Of a DNA stretch of 64,000 nt, positions 1 through 8,796 are shown in pieces; position 1 is the first letter of the stretch, and the number at the start of each line of letters is the position of its first letter. Both the position numbers and the translations under genes were made by a program. The notes under the pieces are model-generated. The model was not told where the DNA came from and did not search any database. It saw nothing but the letters and a program-made list of their open reading frames with translations. The stretch lies in assembly GCF_000712055.1 (NCBI RefSeq), contig NZ_JOOA01000001.1, positions 248,001 through 312,000 of the forward strand, read 5' to 3'. Source of the DNA: Ruminococcus sp. HUN007 (lineage in GTDB: Bacteria; Bacillota; Clostridia; Oscillospirales; Ruminococcaceae).

Positions 1-31
1 ACTATTGCAAACCGACACACGCACGATCGAG

Positions 32-154
32 TTAATACCAATCATGTTTTTCATCACGGTTCAGTGATTCAATCTGCTGCATTTCGTCATCGGTCAGTTC
101 AAAACCGAGATACTGATTTGTGGAAGAAACTCCTCCAGCTCCTCGATATACCAT
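32..154 (-). pseudogene. Aldo/keto reductase C-terminal fragment
   Basis: A 40-codon open frame ends with the residues LTDDEMQQIESLNRDEKHDW followed by Tyr and stop. This is the typical C-terminal tail of bacterial aldo/keto reductases (EEM..I..L...E.H.WY). The rest of the roughly 280-residue enzyme is missing: upstream the DNA runs straight into an unrelated dockerin-like scrap in another frame. The first ATG has no obvious ribosome site. I read it as a deletion remnant, not an expressed gene. The family assignment rests on a short motif only. Confidence 0.55.
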
Positions 155-177
155 ATACCACAAGTGCATTGTTACCG

Positions 178-282
178 CCATTTCCGGTTGTCTGCTTAGA
201 TTGAAGAAGCTGACTTTTCATCAGACACAGGTCCAATACTGTCCACGCACCGTCACCATCGAGATCATAAGGCTTGCGCTAA
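178..282 (-). pseudogene. Dockerin-like EF-hand fragment
   Basis: One reading frame encodes YDLDGDGAWTVLDLCLMKSQ followed by LL. This is one half of a type I dockerin: a Ca-binding loop D-x-D-G-D-G followed by the helix LDLCLMKSQLL. A stop codon lies just upstream and the frame has no start, signal peptide or enzyme domain. It is probably the cut end of a former cellulosomal or cell-wall protein. It supports a Ruminococcus-like source. Bases 283-351 show nothing further. Confidence 0.5.
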
Positions 283-351
283 GTTGCACCGTCCAAACAT
301 AACCCAAATAATCGTTGATAAGGTGTTGCTTACAGCACGCCGAAGAACATA

Positions 352-786
352 TCACTCAAGAATTATAGTAAACGGTCCGTCATTTATCATGTTTACCTTC
401 ATATCTGCCCCGAAAATACCCGTTTTCACTACCGGGACCTTTTTTCTGCACAGGTCGATAAAATATTCATAAAGAGCCTCAGCTTCATCCGGCTTTGCGG
501 CACTTGTGAAATTAGGTCTGTTTCCTTTGCGGCAGTCTGCGTAAAGCGTGAACTGTGAAACTATCAGAAGTTCGCCGCCAACATTTTCAAGTGAAAGATT
601 GATCTTGTCATTTTCATCTGAAAATATCCTTAAGTTTATCATCTTGTTCGCAAGCCGCTCAGCATCTTCCTTCACATCGCCCTCACCAGCTCCGAAAAAT
701 ACAAGATAACCTTTTCCTATACTGCTGACAAGCTCTCCGTCAACAGTAACACCAGCTTCACTGACTCTCTGTATAACAAGTTTCAT
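352..786 (-). CDS. dtd: D-aminoacyl-tRNA deacylase
   Basis: The 144-residue product has the usual length for DTD, a cytosolic homodimer that hydrolyses D-amino acids, and glycine, mischarged on tRNA. It starts [17 protein letters not shown], carries the active-site SQFTLYA near residue 78, and ends with NDGPFTIIL, which contains the cross-subunit Gly-cisPro (NxGPxT) motif. All key residues are present. It stands alone behind a consensus promoter and diverges from the D-lactate dehydrogenase gene. The start follows a GGAG-type ribosome site (AAAGGAGTATACTC). Confidence 0.95.
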   Translation of the reverse strand: MKLVIQRVSEAGVTVDGELVSSIGKGYLVFFGAGEGDVKEDAERLANKMINLRIFSDENDKINLSLENVGGELLIVSQFTLYADCRKGNRPNFTSAAKPDEAEALYEYFIDLCRKKVPVVKTGIFGADMKVNMINDGPFTIILE

Positions 787-821
787 GAGTATACTCCTTT
801 ACGTTTACAAATTATAATTCC

Positions 822-850
822 ATTATATCATCTGCAGAATAAATTGTCAA
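822..850 (-). promoter_or_regulatory. Promoter of dtd
   Basis: Read on the minus strand there is TTGACA (845-850), a 17-base spacer and TATAAT (822-827), both full consensus. The -10 lies about 36 bases upstream of the dtd ATG. Confidence 0.8.
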
Positions 851-963
851 TTACTGTAAATACGCAATCATTTGCTGTGATCTATAGTCTTAGGCTATTA
901 CGGCTCTTAATTAAAAACAATAACCGTTTTCACCGATAACGGGTAAAAGATAACTTATCGCCC

Positions 964-992
964 TTGAATTGTGTGCAAAAAAATGTTAAAAT
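964..992 (+). promoter_or_regulatory. Promoter of the D-lactate dehydrogenase gene
   Basis: TTGAAT (964-969), 17 bases, TAAAAT (987-992). It lies about 30 bases upstream of the ATG at 1024, so translation cannot begin at the upstream in-frame TTG at 964. Confidence 0.65.
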
Positions 993-1023
993 TAATATTA
1001 TTGATTTTACAGGAGAAAACAAC

Positions 1024-2016
1024 ATGGATAAGATTAAAATGTTCGCTTACAATTACCGCGATTTTGATGAAAAACAGTACTTTGATCAGTTTGCCGATGA
1101 GTTCGGTATAGAACTTAAACACGTTCCTTTCTCACCTACACCTGACAACGTTGAACTCGCAGCAGGCTGTCAGTGTCTTAATATAATCACGACACCTCTG
1201 ACCGCTGAGATGCTCGAAAAATACTACGCGCTTGGCATTCGCTACATTGTAACAAGAACCATCGGCTACGATCACATTGACCTTGAAGCCTGCAGAAGAC
1301 TCGGAATTACAGTAGCAAACACACCTTATGGTCCTGAAGGCGTTGCAGAGTTCACTCTCATGCTCATGCTCATGACTCTCAGAAAAACCAAATCGATAGA
1401 ACACCGTTTCTACGGACAGGACTACACACTCAAAGGTCTTCTCGGAAAACAGCTTTCCGGCCTTACAGTCGGCATAATCGGTGCAGGGAGCATAGGTTCT
1501 TCCCTCATCGGTCTTCTTGAAGGATTCAAGTGCAAAGTTCTTGTTTACAGTCCGAGAAAAAACAAGGAACTTCCTGCATATGCTGAATACACGGAACTTG
1601 ATGACCTTTTAAAGAATTCAGATATCATTTCACTTCACGCCCCTTCAAACGAAAGCACATTCCACATGCTCGGCAAAGATGAATTTGCAAAGATGAAAGA
1701 CGGTGTTGTTATCGTAAACACTGCCCGCGGTGCACTTATCGACACTGAGGCTGCCATCGACGCACTCGAAAGCGGAAAGATCGGTGGAATGGGACTTGAC
1801 GTTATCGAAGACGAATTCGATCTTGTTTACTACGACAGACGCGAGGAGATACTCCACAAGAAGCCGCTCTACCTTCTCAGAAGCTATCCGAACGTTACAA
1901 TGACACACCACATGGCCTTCTACACTGAACAGACCATACTCACAATGGTACGTGACTCCCTCCGCGGTGCAAGATGCCATTTCGACGGTAAGGAAAATCC
2001 GTGGAAGGTTTGCTGA
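1024..2016 (+). CDS. D-lactate dehydrogenase (D-2-hydroxyacid dehydrogenase, LdhA/VanH type)
   Basis: The 330-residue product reduces a 2-keto acid, probably pyruvate to D-lactate, with NADH in the cytoplasm. The Rossmann motif GAGSIG lies near residue 151 (VGIIGAGSIGSSLIG). The catalytic Arg is in VNTARGALID, and the acid/base His in MTHHMAFYTEQ. The DVIEDEFDLVYYDRR segment is typical of the D-LDH/VanH branch. The start at 1024 is chosen because AGGAG lies 9 bases upstream and the promoter -10 overlaps any earlier start. It is a single-gene unit ending in a hairpin terminator. VanH would need vanA/vanX neighbours, which are absent, so a fermentative role is more likely. Confidence 0.88.
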   Translation: MDKIKMFAYNYRDFDEKQYFDQFADEFGIELKHVPFSPTPDNVELAAGCQCLNIITTPLTAEMLEKYYALGIRYIVTRTIGYDHIDLEACRRLGITVANTPYGPEGVAEFTLMLMLMTLRKTKSIEHRFYGQDYTLKGLLGKQLSGLTVGIIGAGSIGSSLIGLLEGFKCKVLVYSPRKNKELPAYAEYTELDDLLKNSDIISLHAPSNESTFHMLGKDEFAKMKDGVVIVNTARGALIDTEAAIDALESGKIGGMGLDVIEDEFDLVYYDRREEILHKKPLYLLRSYPNVTMTHHMAFYTEQTILTMVRDSLRGARCHFDGKENPWKVC

Positions 2017-2092
2017 CAGTGGCTTTTTAATAGGTAAATCGATTTTATCGCTTTTATCGATTTTTTAAAGCGATTCTGAAACGATAATTAAC

Positions 2093-2133
2093 GAAACGGC
2101 AGCGTAACCGCAATAGTTATGCTGCCGTTTTTC
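2093..2133. terminator. Bidirectional hairpin terminator
   Basis: AAACGGCAGCGTAAC pairs with GTTATGCTGCCGTTT and is followed by T residues on the plus strand and preceded by A residues, so it can serve both converging genes. A nearly identical hairpin lies at 4118-4157. Confidence 0.75.
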
Positions 2134-2178
2134 AATTCGCCGAAGATGCACATTCATCGGAGTTGCTTAATTTCAATA

Positions 2179-3420
2179 TCACTCAATGATATTTCCGTCG
2201 CTTCCATACATAGTAAATCCACTGTTTTTAATTTCGTTTATTATATCTGCTGCTGATTTGAATTCTACAGCATCATCGTCAAACCTGTAATTAGTTGTTT
2301 TGTATGAAAAAGTAATGTTTCCTTCTCTGTCACGCTCTTCATAAGAAAGGATCACACCTGTTGCTGCGTCAGCTTCTGCAGTGTAAGTGCGTTCACGATA
2401 AACGCCTTCATAATTGTTATCGCCTTTCTGAACACCGCTTACCAATACTATCTTCCTGCCGTTTTCTATTCTTTCTCCTGTTATTTTCCAGTTTTCCGGA
2501 TTATATACATCTAATTCCCTACCACCAGGTAATAAAAATACCTTATCGGAATTATTATCTTTTACCCAGCAATTTTTTTTCGGAGTTTCAAGGAATATAA
2601 ATCCACCGTTTGAGTAATCTGTTTCTGCCAATTCTTCTTTAGCATCATAGTACAGATTGTCCTTTATTGCTATGAGAGACTTGCTGATGCACTTACCGTT
2701 TACATATTGCTCGGATGTTCTTGAAGCAGAACCACCGACTTCATCAAGATAGAACTTTCCTGTAACAGTCGAAGGCTCTGAATAAAATTCGCCTCCCTCG
2801 TTTATAAGAACAGTATAGTCCGCAGAGAACTTATCAAAATAATTCACACAATTATTATCCTTAGCCTTTTCGATAAGATCCTCTTTGCTAACCTTTTCAG
2901 TTAATTCCTCCGTGGTCACGCTGACCTTATTCTGCTCTTCTGTCACTTGCTGCACGGTAGTAACTTCTGTATCTTCGACAGCCGAAGTCCCTTCTGCAGT
3001 AACGTAAACAACTTCGGTCACGGTGGACTTATCATGTTCTTCTGTCCCCGGTTTTGTGACCTGAACTTCTGTATTTACAGCTGTTACAGTCTCCGGTACC
3101 GTAACAGCTACCTGTGTTTCTGGATACGTTTCCGGCTCTGGAGTCTTCGGCAGCTTATTATTCATATATGCTCCCCCGCCTACAAGTCCTGTCATAAGTG
3201 CCACTGTTGCAGCTATGTTTATAAATCTCGTCATGTTGATTTTCCTCCTGTTATCTTCAGAGCCCCTCACACTATATGTGTATTCGGACTGACTTATATT
3301 TGCTCTGAGCTGTGCCTTTGCAAATATCTCGTTCTTCTTTGCTTCATCTGTCATTAATTTCTCCACAGAAGCCTTATCCGCTTTGCGAAGAGTTTCTATT
3401 ATTTTCTTATTATTATTCAT
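2179..3420 (-). CDS. Membrane-anchored anti-sigma factor-like protein
   Basis: The 413-residue protein has a charged N-terminal cytoplasmic part (about residues 1-65), one transmembrane helix (about 68-87, INIAATVALMTGLVGGGAYM), a long Thr/Val/Glu-rich linker (about 90-185), and an extracytoplasmic domain of about 220 residues. It starts 12 bases after the ECF sigma gene, in the arrangement typical of a sigma factor and its cognate membrane anti-sigma. I infer that the N-terminal part holds the sigma factor until the outer domain senses a signal. I do not recognise the outer domain. An AAGGAGAG ribosome site precedes the ATG. Confidence 0.65.
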   Translation of the reverse strand: MNNNKKIIETLRKADKASVEKLMTDEAKKNEIFAKAQLRANISQSEYTYSVRGSEDNRRKINMTRFINIAATVALMTGLVGGGAYMNNKLPKTPEPETYPETQVAVTVPETVTAVNTEVQVTKPGTEEHDKSTVTEVVYVTAEGTSAVEDTEVTTVQQVTEEQNKVSVTTEELTEKVSKEDLIEKAKDNNCVNYFDKFSADYTVLINEGGEFYSEPSTVTGKFYLDEVGGSASRTSEQYVNGKCISKSLIAIKDNLYYDAKEELAETDYSNGGFIFLETPKKNCWVKDNNSDKVFLLPGGRELDVYNPENWKITGERIENGRKIVLVSGVQKGDNNYEGVYRERTYTAEADAATGVILSYEERDREGNITFSYKTTNYRFDDDAVEFKSAADIINEIKNSGFTMYGSDGNIIE

Positions 3421-3432
3421 ATGTACTCTCCT

Positions 3433-3993
3433 TTACAAAGTTATACCGTCGGCTTCAAGGAGCTTTTTAAGCCTCTTCATTGCTCTTGTGCAGCGCATTC
3501 TGACAGCAACTGCATTAAGTCCTACCATTTCGGCTATATCCTTTGAGCTTTTATCGTAGTAGTATTTCTGAATAATTATTATTGAATCGGGAGGCCCGAG
3601 CTCGGAGACCTTTTTAAGCAGCAGTTCAGATGTTTCTGATCTGTCGTTCTTTTCTTCGATATCCTCATCATCTGCGATCTCTGCCATATTCTCATCATCT
3701 GCAGATACGTTTCTGCCCGTCTTTATCACGAGCGAACGCTGCATGCTTATTGCGGCATTTCGTGCAGTCGTCCCGATGTACGACTTTAATGAGCAGTTTT
3801 CGTCGGGAACAAGTTTCATCATAACCGATGCAAATACATCTATGACACATTCCTCCGCATCATCTGCACTGCCGGATCCGGTTAGTATCCTGTTCACTAT
3901 GGCATATACATAGCTGTAATATTTATTAAAAAGTTCCCGATGTCCCTCCGGCGGATTTTCCCGCATCAGACTCAGTATTTCATTATCAGTCAT
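3433..3993 (-). CDS. ECF-type RNA polymerase sigma factor
   Basis: The 186-residue protein has sigma-70 region 2 (about residues 10-85, with LFNKYYSYVYAIVNRIL and the DDAEECVIDVFA segment) and region 4 (about 125-182, with the helix-turn-helix SSKDIAEMVGLNAVAVRMRCTRA cut here as two helices). The acidic linker between them is long. It directs polymerase to a small regulon, probably including its own operon with the anti-sigma gene. The GGGAGGAAGCGT site sets the start. Confidence 0.85.
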   Translation of the reverse strand: MTDNEILSLMRENPPEGHRELFNKYYSYVYAIVNRILTGSGSADDAEECVIDVFASVMMKLVPDENCSLKSYIGTTARNAAISMQRSLVIKTGRNVSADDENMAEIADDEDIEEKNDRSETSELLLKKVSELGPPDSIIIIQKYYYDKSSKDIAEMVGLNAVAVRMRCTRAMKRLKKLLEADGITL

Positions 3994-4040
3994 ACGCTTC
4001 CTCCCTTTTTTGAAGTTCAGATCTGTCCTTCACTTATATA

Positions 4041-4067
4041 AACGCATAGTAATCTTAATGTGTAACA
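4041..4067 (-). promoter_or_regulatory. Candidate ECF-type autoregulated promoter
   Basis: Read on the minus strand, GTGTTACA is followed about 16 bases later by GCGTT. This resembles the TGTAAC / CGTC pattern of extracytoplasmic-function sigma factors rather than a housekeeping promoter. It lies about 50 bases upstream of the sigma gene. The match is by eye and approximate. Confidence 0.35.
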
Positions 4068-4117
4068 CTTTTTTCGAAAATTTTTAAAAATATTTTTTTT
4101 GAGTGGTACACCAAATT

Positions 4118-4157
4118 AAACGGCAGCATAAACCGCAATGGTTATGCTGCCGTTTTT
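4118..4157 (-). terminator. Hairpin terminator of the mscS-radA-xth operon
   Basis: AAACGGCAGCATAA pairs with GTTATGCTGCCGTTT, with A/T runs on both sides. It follows the xth stop on the minus strand and is the second copy of the hairpin at 2093-2133. Confidence 0.7.
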
Positions 4158-4190
4158 AAGTTCACCTTAGATGCTCCAGGGCATCTTTCA

Positions 4191-4943
4191 TTACAGATCT
4201 ATTTTCAGAACTACCGGACAGTGGTCGCTTCCCAGTACTTCCGAGTGTATTTCAGAAGCTTCGACTTTCTCCATCAGTCTTTCAGAGACGATGAAATAGT
4301 CGATACGCCACCCTGCGTTGTTGGCTCTGGCGTTGAAGCGGTATGACCACCATGAGTAAACTCCTGTAAGATCAGGATTGAGCCTTCTGAATGTGTCGGC
4401 AAAACCTGCACCAAGAAGTTCAGTCATCTTGCCGCGTTCCTCGTCTGAGAATCCGGCGTTGCCGACATTTGCCTTTGCATTTTTAAGATCTATCTCATTA
4501 TGAGCAACGTTTAAGTCACCGCAGTAAACAACAGGCTTTTTACTGTCGAGTTCCTTAAGATACGCTCTCATTGCATCTTCAAATTCCATACGGTAATCTA
4601 TCCTCTTAAGTCCCGGCTGTGCATTCGGAACGTAGCAGCAGACAAAGTAGAAATTCTCGTACTCGCAGGTGATTACTCTTCCCTCGTCAGTGTGCTCACC
4701 GTTTATGCCGTAGGTAACATTCAGCGGTTCCTTTTTAGTAAACACCGCTGTTCCTGAATAACCCTTCTTCTGAGCACTGTGATAGTAGGAATGATATCCT
4801 TCAGGATCAAAATCAGCCTGTCCCGGCTGCATCTTTGTTTCCTGTAAACAGAAAATATCTGCATCTTCCGATTTAAAATAATCTTCAAAGCCTTTTCCAA
4901 GGCAGGCTCTGAAGCCGTTTACGTTCCATGATATAAATTTCAT
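4191..4943 (-). CDS. xth: Exodeoxyribonuclease III
   Basis: The 250-residue Mg-dependent 3'-5' exonuclease and AP endonuclease acts in base-excision repair. The EEP-fold motifs are all visible: ISWNVNGFRA at the start, CLQETKMQ (metal-binding Glu), YCGDLNVAHNEIDL, NAGWRIDYF and GSDHCPVVL at the C-terminus (catalytic Asp-His). Length is normal. Its ATG overlaps the stop of radA by one base (TGATG), with the ribosome site AGAGGAAA inside radA, so the two are translationally coupled. Confidence 0.93.
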   Translation of the reverse strand: MKFISWNVNGFRACLGKGFEDYFKSEDADIFCLQETKMQPGQADFDPEGYHSYYHSAQKKGYSGTAVFTKKEPLNVTYGINGEHTDEGRVITCEYENFYFVCCYVPNAQPGLKRIDYRMEFEDAMRAYLKELDSKKPVVYCGDLNVAHNEIDLKNAKANVGNAGFSDEERGKMTELLGAGFADTFRRLNPDLTGVYSWWSYRFNARANNAGWRIDYFIVSERLMEKVEASEIHSEVLGSDHCPVVLKIDL

Positions 4944-6358
4944 CAGTTTTCCTCTTTTCTGTCTGTTTCCTCACGGGCAATGGCATTTACCGCTGCAAAA
5001 GCCTGTCTTATATTTGAAACTCCGATTATTCTTGTTTTATAAGTTCCGGGATTTATCTCCTTCATTGAGTGCTTCGGAAGGATGACAACGTCAAATCCCA
5101 TTCTTTCTGCTTCGCGGATACGGTTAGGCACGTGCGAGATAGAACGTATCTCGCCGCCAAGACCTATTTCACCGAAAGCAATGACCTTTTCGCTCACCGG
5201 CTTGTCAAACAGGCTCGACTGCAGTGCCAGAGCAACTGACAGATCACCTGCAGGTTCATCCAGCTTGAATCCGCCTACAACGTTTACGTAAATGTCCATT
5301 GTTCCGAAAAACAGTCCCGCTCTTTTTTCCAGTACGGCAACGATCATTGCCATTCTGTTGTAGTCAAATCCGGTGCATACCCTTCGCGGCGAAGCAAAGC
5401 CTGACTTGGTCGCAAGCACCTGTACCTCGGCAAGAATAGGACGCGAGCCTTCCATTATACATGCAACGCAGGTACCCGAAACATCGACCGGTCTGCCTGC
5501 CAGAAGCATTTCAGACGGATTTTCCACCTGTCTCAGACCAATATCCATCATTTCGAAAACACCGATCTCGTTGGTGGAGCCGAAACGGTTCTTAACCGCA
5601 CGGAGAATACGGTAGCTTAAGTTTCGCTCACCCTCAAAGTACAGAACCGCATCAACAATATGCTCCATTACCTTCGGACCTGCTATGGCGCCGTCCTTGT
5701 TTACGTGGCCGACAATGAGTATAGGTATTTCGAGTTTCTTTGCCGTGTTCATGAACATGTTGGTACACTCGCGGACCTGTGTTATGCTTCCCGGACTTGA
5801 ACTTATCTGCTTCAGGTTCATGGTCTGGATCGAGTCGATTATTACTATGTCCGGCTCAGTTTCCTCAATGGTCGTACAAATGGACTCGACATCATTTGAC
5901 GAAAGAAGATAAAGGCTTTCCGTCGTAACGTTCAGTCGTGCCGCACGAAGTTTTATCTGACGGACCGATTCTTCTCCGGAGATATACAGTATGGAGTGTT
6001 CCTCGCCGAAGTACTGACAGATCTGAAGCAGAATCGTACTTTTACCTATACCCGGTTCACCGCCGATAAGAACGATGGAACCCTTGACAAGTCCGCCGCC
6101 GAGTACACGGTTAAGTTCCGAAAGGCCTGTATCGTAACGGACATCAGTATCTGCTCCTATCTCGCCGAGTCTCGAAAGCTTGTCTGCAAGACTCGATGCT
6201 GCAGACTGCTGTCTTGAAAAGGAAGATGTTGTTTTTACATCCACAGCCTCCTTTTCCTCAAACGTATTCCACTCGCCGCAGTTTGTGCAGCGTCCGTTCC
6301 ATTTTGAACTTTCAAATCCGCAGTTACTGCATACGTACAGTAATTTTGAACGTGCCAT
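4943..6358 (-). CDS. radA: DNA repair protein RadA (Sms)
   Basis: The 471-residue protein is a RecA-like branch-migration ATPase used in recombinational repair. It has an N-terminal zinc finger (Cys10, 13, 24, 27), Walker A GGEPGIGKST (about 99-108), the RadA-specific KNRFGS motif near residue 257, and a C-terminal Lon-protease-like domain (about 300-460). The Lon-like part serves DNA binding rather than proteolysis in this family. It sits one base downstream of the mscS stop and overlaps xth, so the three genes form one transcription unit. Confidence 0.95.
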   Translation of the reverse strand: MARSKLLYVCSNCGFESSKWNGRCTNCGEWNTFEEKEAVDVKTTSSFSRQQSAASSLADKLSRLGEIGADTDVRYDTGLSELNRVLGGGLVKGSIVLIGGEPGIGKSTILLQICQYFGEEHSILYISGEESVRQIKLRAARLNVTTESLYLLSSNDVESICTTIEETEPDIVIIDSIQTMNLKQISSSPGSITQVRECTNMFMNTAKKLEIPILIVGHVNKDGAIAGPKVMEHIVDAVLYFEGERNLSYRILRAVKNRFGSTNEIGVFEMMDIGLRQVENPSEMLLAGRPVDVSGTCVACIMEGSRPILAEVQVLATKSGFASPRRVCTGFDYNRMAMIVAVLEKRAGLFFGTMDIYVNVVGGFKLDEPAGDLSVALALQSSLFDKPVSEKVIAFGEIGLGGEIRSISHVPNRIREAERMGFDVVILPKHSMKEINPGTYKTRIIGVSNIRQAFAAVNAIAREETDRKEEN

Positions 6359-6359
6359 T

Positions 6360-7280
6360 TTATTCTCCCTTGTTTTTCATGTTTACGTCTATCTTTGTAT
6401 AAGGTATTTCTATGCCATTTTCATCAAAGGCATCCTTGACCTGTTCCATAAGATCATATTTCAGACTGAAATAGTCACTGCTTTTTACCCATACCTTGCA
6501 GTCGATATCCAGCGAACTCTTCCCGTGAGCCGTAAGTCGTACTATCGGTTCAGGCTTCTTCAGTGCCATCTTATTATTTTCTATGACACCGTTTATAACT
6601 TCGATAGCCTTACGGAAATCACTTTCATAGCTTACCGAGAACACAAGGTCAAGTCTTCTTGTACGGGTAACGGTATAGTTTATGATACGCTCATTTGCAG
6701 CTGAACCGTTCGGTATATATGACAACTTATTGTCCGGAGTAAGAAGTTTGGTATAGAGAATTGAAATACCCTCGACCTCGCCTGTCACGCCGTTTATCTC
6801 GATAAAATCCCCTGCCTTGAACGGCTTTGTAATCAGGATAAGGAATCCTCCTGCCACGTTGGAAAGACACTGCTGAAGTGCAAGGCTGAGTGCAAGACCT
6901 GCCGCACCGATAACAGTGAGTATGGATGCCATAGGTACACCAAGCACATTAAGTGAAATGATTATGACGATAGAATATAAAATAGCGCTTACAAAAGAAT
7001 GCAAAAAACCGTTTGCTGTTTTGTCAAGCTTTGATTTTCCGGACATTCTGCTTATTATTTTCAGCACTATTTTTGTGATTATAAAACCGATAACAAAGCT
7101 TATTACAGCGAATACAATGTTAGGCAGTTTCTCACCGAACATTGCAGAAAGCCTGGTATAGATCGATACCGTTTCCTCCGCCTTTTCAGCGATAACACCA
7201 ACAACATCGATTTCCGTCACCGCCGCTTCCGTAAGCTGATCAGTTATTTCCGTTACTGCTTCTGTATTAATTATTCTCAT
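6360..7280 (-). CDS. Small-conductance mechanosensitive channel (MscS family)
   Basis: The 306-residue protein has three to four predicted membrane helices (about residues 54-75, 95-120, 125-150). The pore helix GAAGLALSLALQQCLSNVAG has the Gly/Ala spacing of MscS TM3. It is followed by the beta domain (KPFKAGDFIEINGVTGEVEG) and the cytosolic cage. It releases solutes during osmotic downshock. The first about 50 residues, rich in Thr/Glu/Ala, are not conserved in the family. GGAAAGG lies directly against the ATG, an unusually short spacing, so the true start is uncertain. Confidence 0.85.
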   Translation of the reverse strand: MRIINTEAVTEITDQLTEAAVTEIDVVGVIAEKAEETVSIYTRLSAMFGEKLPNIVFAVISFVIGFIITKIVLKIISRMSGKSKLDKTANGFLHSFVSAILYSIVIIISLNVLGVPMASILTVIGAAGLALSLALQQCLSNVAGGFLILITKPFKAGDFIEINGVTGEVEGISILYTKLLTPDNKLSYIPNGSAANERIINYTVTRTRRLDLVFSVSYESDFRKAIEVINGVIENNKMALKKPEPIVRLTAHGKSSLDIDCKVWVKSSDYFSLKYDLMEQVKDAFDENGIEIPYTKIDVNMKNKGE

Positions 7281-7310
7281 CCTTTCCGTTGGTTTGATGA
7301 TACCTGCATT

Positions 7311-7544
7311 TTATTTTTCAATAATTGAAGGCATAATATCTGCAATAGCATTCCGTTCACGTTCATTAAGATAAGCATCATTTAATTTTGATTTTTCGTA
7401 CTTAAGATAAGTGTCCTTGGTCGATTCAATAAGCAAATCCGTGAAAAATCTCTCCCAGCTAAAGTAATCTCTGCTTTCGATGTATTCATGAGGATTTCGC
7501 ATAGCATCTGAAACAGAATTATTCTTTATCAAACCGGATTTCAA
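7311..7544 (-). CDS. Small helical protein of the DUF4869 module
   Basis: The 77-residue acidic, helical protein (SRDYFSWERFFTDLLIEST near the N-terminus, charged C-terminus) is not recognised. It starts with TTG inside the last 26 bases of the P-loop ATPase gene, so it is translationally coupled to it. GAGTGG about 8 bases upstream may be its ribosome site. It has no signal peptide or membrane helix. As the last gene of a three-gene module, it could be a regulatory or effector partner of the ATPase. This is inference from position only. Confidence 0.5.
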   Translation of the reverse strand: MKSGLIKNNSVSDAMRNPHEYIESRDYFSWERFFTDLLIESTKDTYLKYEKSKLNDAYLNERERNAIADIMPSIIEK

Positions 7545-8277
7545 AAACTATCCACTCGAACGATTCAGGTAAATACAATATTATATCTCTGGCTTTTTTT
7601 AAAGACAACACTCTTTCGATCTCCGGGCCAAAAGCCGCTCCGTCTGCAATTACCAGTGCTACGGAATAATCATTGTTCATTAATTCTCCGTAAATATTAC
7701 TCTTACCACCCGCAGAAATACATTTTGTATTGTATCTTGAAAAATAATCATTAAAAAACTGATATCCTGAATTAGAATCTTCTACAACAACAAGATCCGG
7801 CATTCTGAATTCTGATTCACCAACTCTGCACAAAGGATAAAATTCAGCATACAACCTTTTTGTTCCCTGATATTTGTTACCTGCGACATTCCTTATTCCG
7901 TATATCTCATTAATACTGTACGGCAAGTTAAACAAGGACGATCTTGTAGCAATTACATAGTAATTATCTGTATCTTTAATTGCAGATGCAAACTCTTCAG
8001 ATAAAGTGAATCTGTCACCTTCATCAATAAATACTATGCTGTCATGAATAGATGCAAGATTCTCTTTCCATCTTAAGCCGGTAAGTACTGTACATGGTTT
8101 TTGACAGCTCACCGTAATGCCAATACCCGGGCCATTAAGATTATATGCGTTGATCATCTCTATAAGAGTTGTTTTGCCTGTAGCACTGTCACCGCGAAGC
8201 AGAGTAATATTCCTGCATATCGTAAATTTATACTGTAAACGACGGCTGTTTACTATGACTTCATATTTTCCTGTCAT
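7519..8277 (-). CDS. P-loop ATPase of unknown function (DUF4869 module)
   Basis: The 252-residue protein has Walker A GDSATGKTT at residues 29-37 and Walker B IVFIDEGDRF at about 81-90, so it probably binds and hydrolyses ATP. The Asp-Glu pair and the later VIATRSSLFN (sensor-like) recall compact ABC/AAA-like NTPases, but there is no ABC signature LSGGQ and no nuclease motif. The C-terminal half (about 140-250) resembles no domain I know. The gene follows the DUF4869 gene by 12 bases and overlaps the small gene after it. AAGGTGGCAGGAAT precedes the ATG. The three genes read as one operon. Confidence 0.65.
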   Translation of the reverse strand: MTGKYEVIVNSRRLQYKFTICRNITLLRGDSATGKTTLIEMINAYNLNGPGIGITVSCQKPCTVLTGLRWKENLASIHDSIVFIDEGDRFTLSEEFASAIKDTDNYYVIATRSSLFNLPYSINEIYGIRNVAGNKYQGTKRLYAEFYPLCRVGESEFRMPDLVVVEDSNSGYQFFNDYFSRYNTKCISAGGKSNIYGELMNNDYSVALVIADGAAFGPEIERVLSLKKARDIILYLPESFEWIVFEIRFDKE

Positions 8278-8289
8278 ATTCCTGCCACC

Positions 8290-8748
8290 TTAAAGAAACA
8301 ATCCGGCGTTCATAACATACTCTTTTGCATTATGAACCACTACACCGTTGTTAACTATTTTTATTTCATACGGTTTATCACCGAAATCCATAACATGTCT
8401 TAAATTGATCAGCAAATCTTTATCTGATCTTTTGGCAATTTCAAGTACCCATCTTGCGCAGTTGTCTCCGCAGGTTGATACATTAAAAATTTTATCCTTA
8501 TCGTGCTGAAGAAGCAGCAGTGTTTTCAGTCCGCCTGATATTTGTGTTACAGGAATAACGCCCAGTGCCTTACTGTCTACAGCATTAGGACTGAGAACTA
8601 CAGCCTTGTCCACGCTTTTGATCATTCTTTTTGAGAATTCATCTTCTATCCATGAATCAAGATATGTATTATTAAAATACAAACTTGTATTGTAAACATA
8701 ATTCGGATATTCTTTCTCTGTCATATCACCGAAAAAAATATTCAGCAT
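8290..8748 (-). CDS. DUF4869 family protein
   Basis: The 152-residue protein begins MLNIFFGDM and contains YFNNTYLDSW, LSPNAVDSKALGVIPV, FNVSTCGDNCARWVLEIA and INLRHVMDFG. I recall this pattern as DUF4869, a family of unknown function common in gut clostridia. The C-x-x-x-C pair in STCGDNCA is a notable conserved site. No signal peptide or membrane helix is seen. A second, 5'-truncated copy lies at 23324-23716 and is about 90% similar by eye. The GGGGTGAT ribosome site and a clear promoter precede it, so it leads the module. Confidence 0.7.
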   Translation of the reverse strand: MLNIFFGDMTEKEYPNYVYNTSLYFNNTYLDSWIEDEFSKRMIKSVDKAVVLSPNAVDSKALGVIPVTQISGGLKTLLLLQHDKDKIFNVSTCGDNCARWVLEIAKRSDKDLLINLRHVMDFGDKPYEIKIVNNGVVVHNAKEYVMNAGLFL

Positions 8749-8796
8749 ATGATCACCCCGTTCTGTATATGTCTGACTACGTCAATGTTACTTATA

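Noticed and set aside
964..1023. Earlier start for the D-lactate dehydrogenase
   Set aside because: The extra 20 residues would be encoded across the promoter, and the AGGAG site points to 1024.
1024..2016. VanH of a vancomycin-resistance cluster
   Set aside because: The sequence is of this branch, but no vanA, vanX or regulator gene lies nearby.
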